Shown: positions 6,098-6,121 of the stretch, piece by piece | Numbering within the stretch: the first letter of the stretch is position 1 | How the letters are laid out: each line of letters opens with the position of its first letter | Assembly (NCBI GenBank): GCA_009693435.1 | Contig: SHXF01000164.1 | Span: forward strand, 1-6,121 | DNA length: 6,121 bases | From: Betaproteobacteria bacterium | GTDB taxonomy: Bacteria; Pseudomonadota; Gammaproteobacteria; Burkholderiales; SG8-39 | Reading direction: 5' to 3' | The notes under the pieces: generated by a model | Seen by the model: only the letters and a program-made list of their open reading frames with translations | Told to the model about the DNA's origin: nothing | The model's database searches: none | Made by a program: the position numbers and the translations under genes

Positions 6098-6121
6098 GAG
6101 TTTGCTAAGCATGAAGCCCAG

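Larger units (their letters stand above)
5650..6121. other. Gene-free stretch upstream of the hydrolase, to the window edge
   Basis: I see no recognisable gene in these 472 bases. The composition is richer in A+T than the flanking genes, particularly from about 5740 to 6020. It holds the short repeat and palindrome upstream of the hydrolase, a TATACT at 5791-5796 without a proper -35 partner, and near the right edge a pair of related units (GTTGACGGC at 6028-6036 and 6077-6085, each followed by TGGGTT) plus a small hairpin at 6061-6074 (ACCCG, GTAT, CGGGT). The final 30 bases look like one side of an intergenic repeat that continues past the edge. Confidence 0.6.

Noticed and set aside
6008..6121. 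Open frame on the plus strand reaching the right edge, with ATG at 6047
   Set aside because: It is too short, overlaps repeat-like sequence, and has no ribosome site, so a coding call cannot be supported.

Overview
The window looks like a piece of a GC-rich proteobacterial chromosome, most likely a betaproteobacterium. That assignment is inferred from the style of the proteins (an AsmA-type protein, a 291-residue HtpX, an IS30-family transposase) and from the intergenic repeat. No rRNA or other marker gene is present to confirm it.

Layout from left to right. (1) 1-144: the 3' end of an IS30-family insertion sequence, comprising the last 44 codons of its transposase and the probable right terminal inverted repeat. 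(2) 242-3502 (+): one very large gene encoding an unusual three-part protein. It has a short winged-helix-like N-terminus, about 570 residues of Ala/Glu/Arg-rich helix, one membrane segment, and a C-terminal AsmA-type periplasmic domain. (3) 3503-3672: the gap between two convergent genes, filled by a nested palindrome. Outer inverted repeats of a GCAAAG-rich sequence enclose a strong terminator hairpin that can work in both directions. (4) 3673-4548 (-): htpX, an inner-membrane zinc protease, preceded by a well-matched heat-shock (sigma-32) promoter. (5) 4788-5636 (-): an alpha/beta hydrolase with cysteine in the nucleophile position. (6) 5650-6121: 472 bases with no gene I can recognise, holding only short repeats.

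The two minus-strand genes do not look like a tight operon, because htpX has its own probable promoter in a 239-base gap. HtpX (membrane protein quality control) and the AsmA-type protein (envelope or outer-membrane homeostasis) both concern the cell envelope, but nothing in the sequence shows that they act together. The most unusual item is the AsmA protein: its architecture puts a cytoplasmic helical rod, possibly many tens of nanometres long, on the inner face of a protein from a family normally seen as a periplasmic domain with a short N-terminal anchor. I see no CRISPR array, phage module, defence island or RNA gene.
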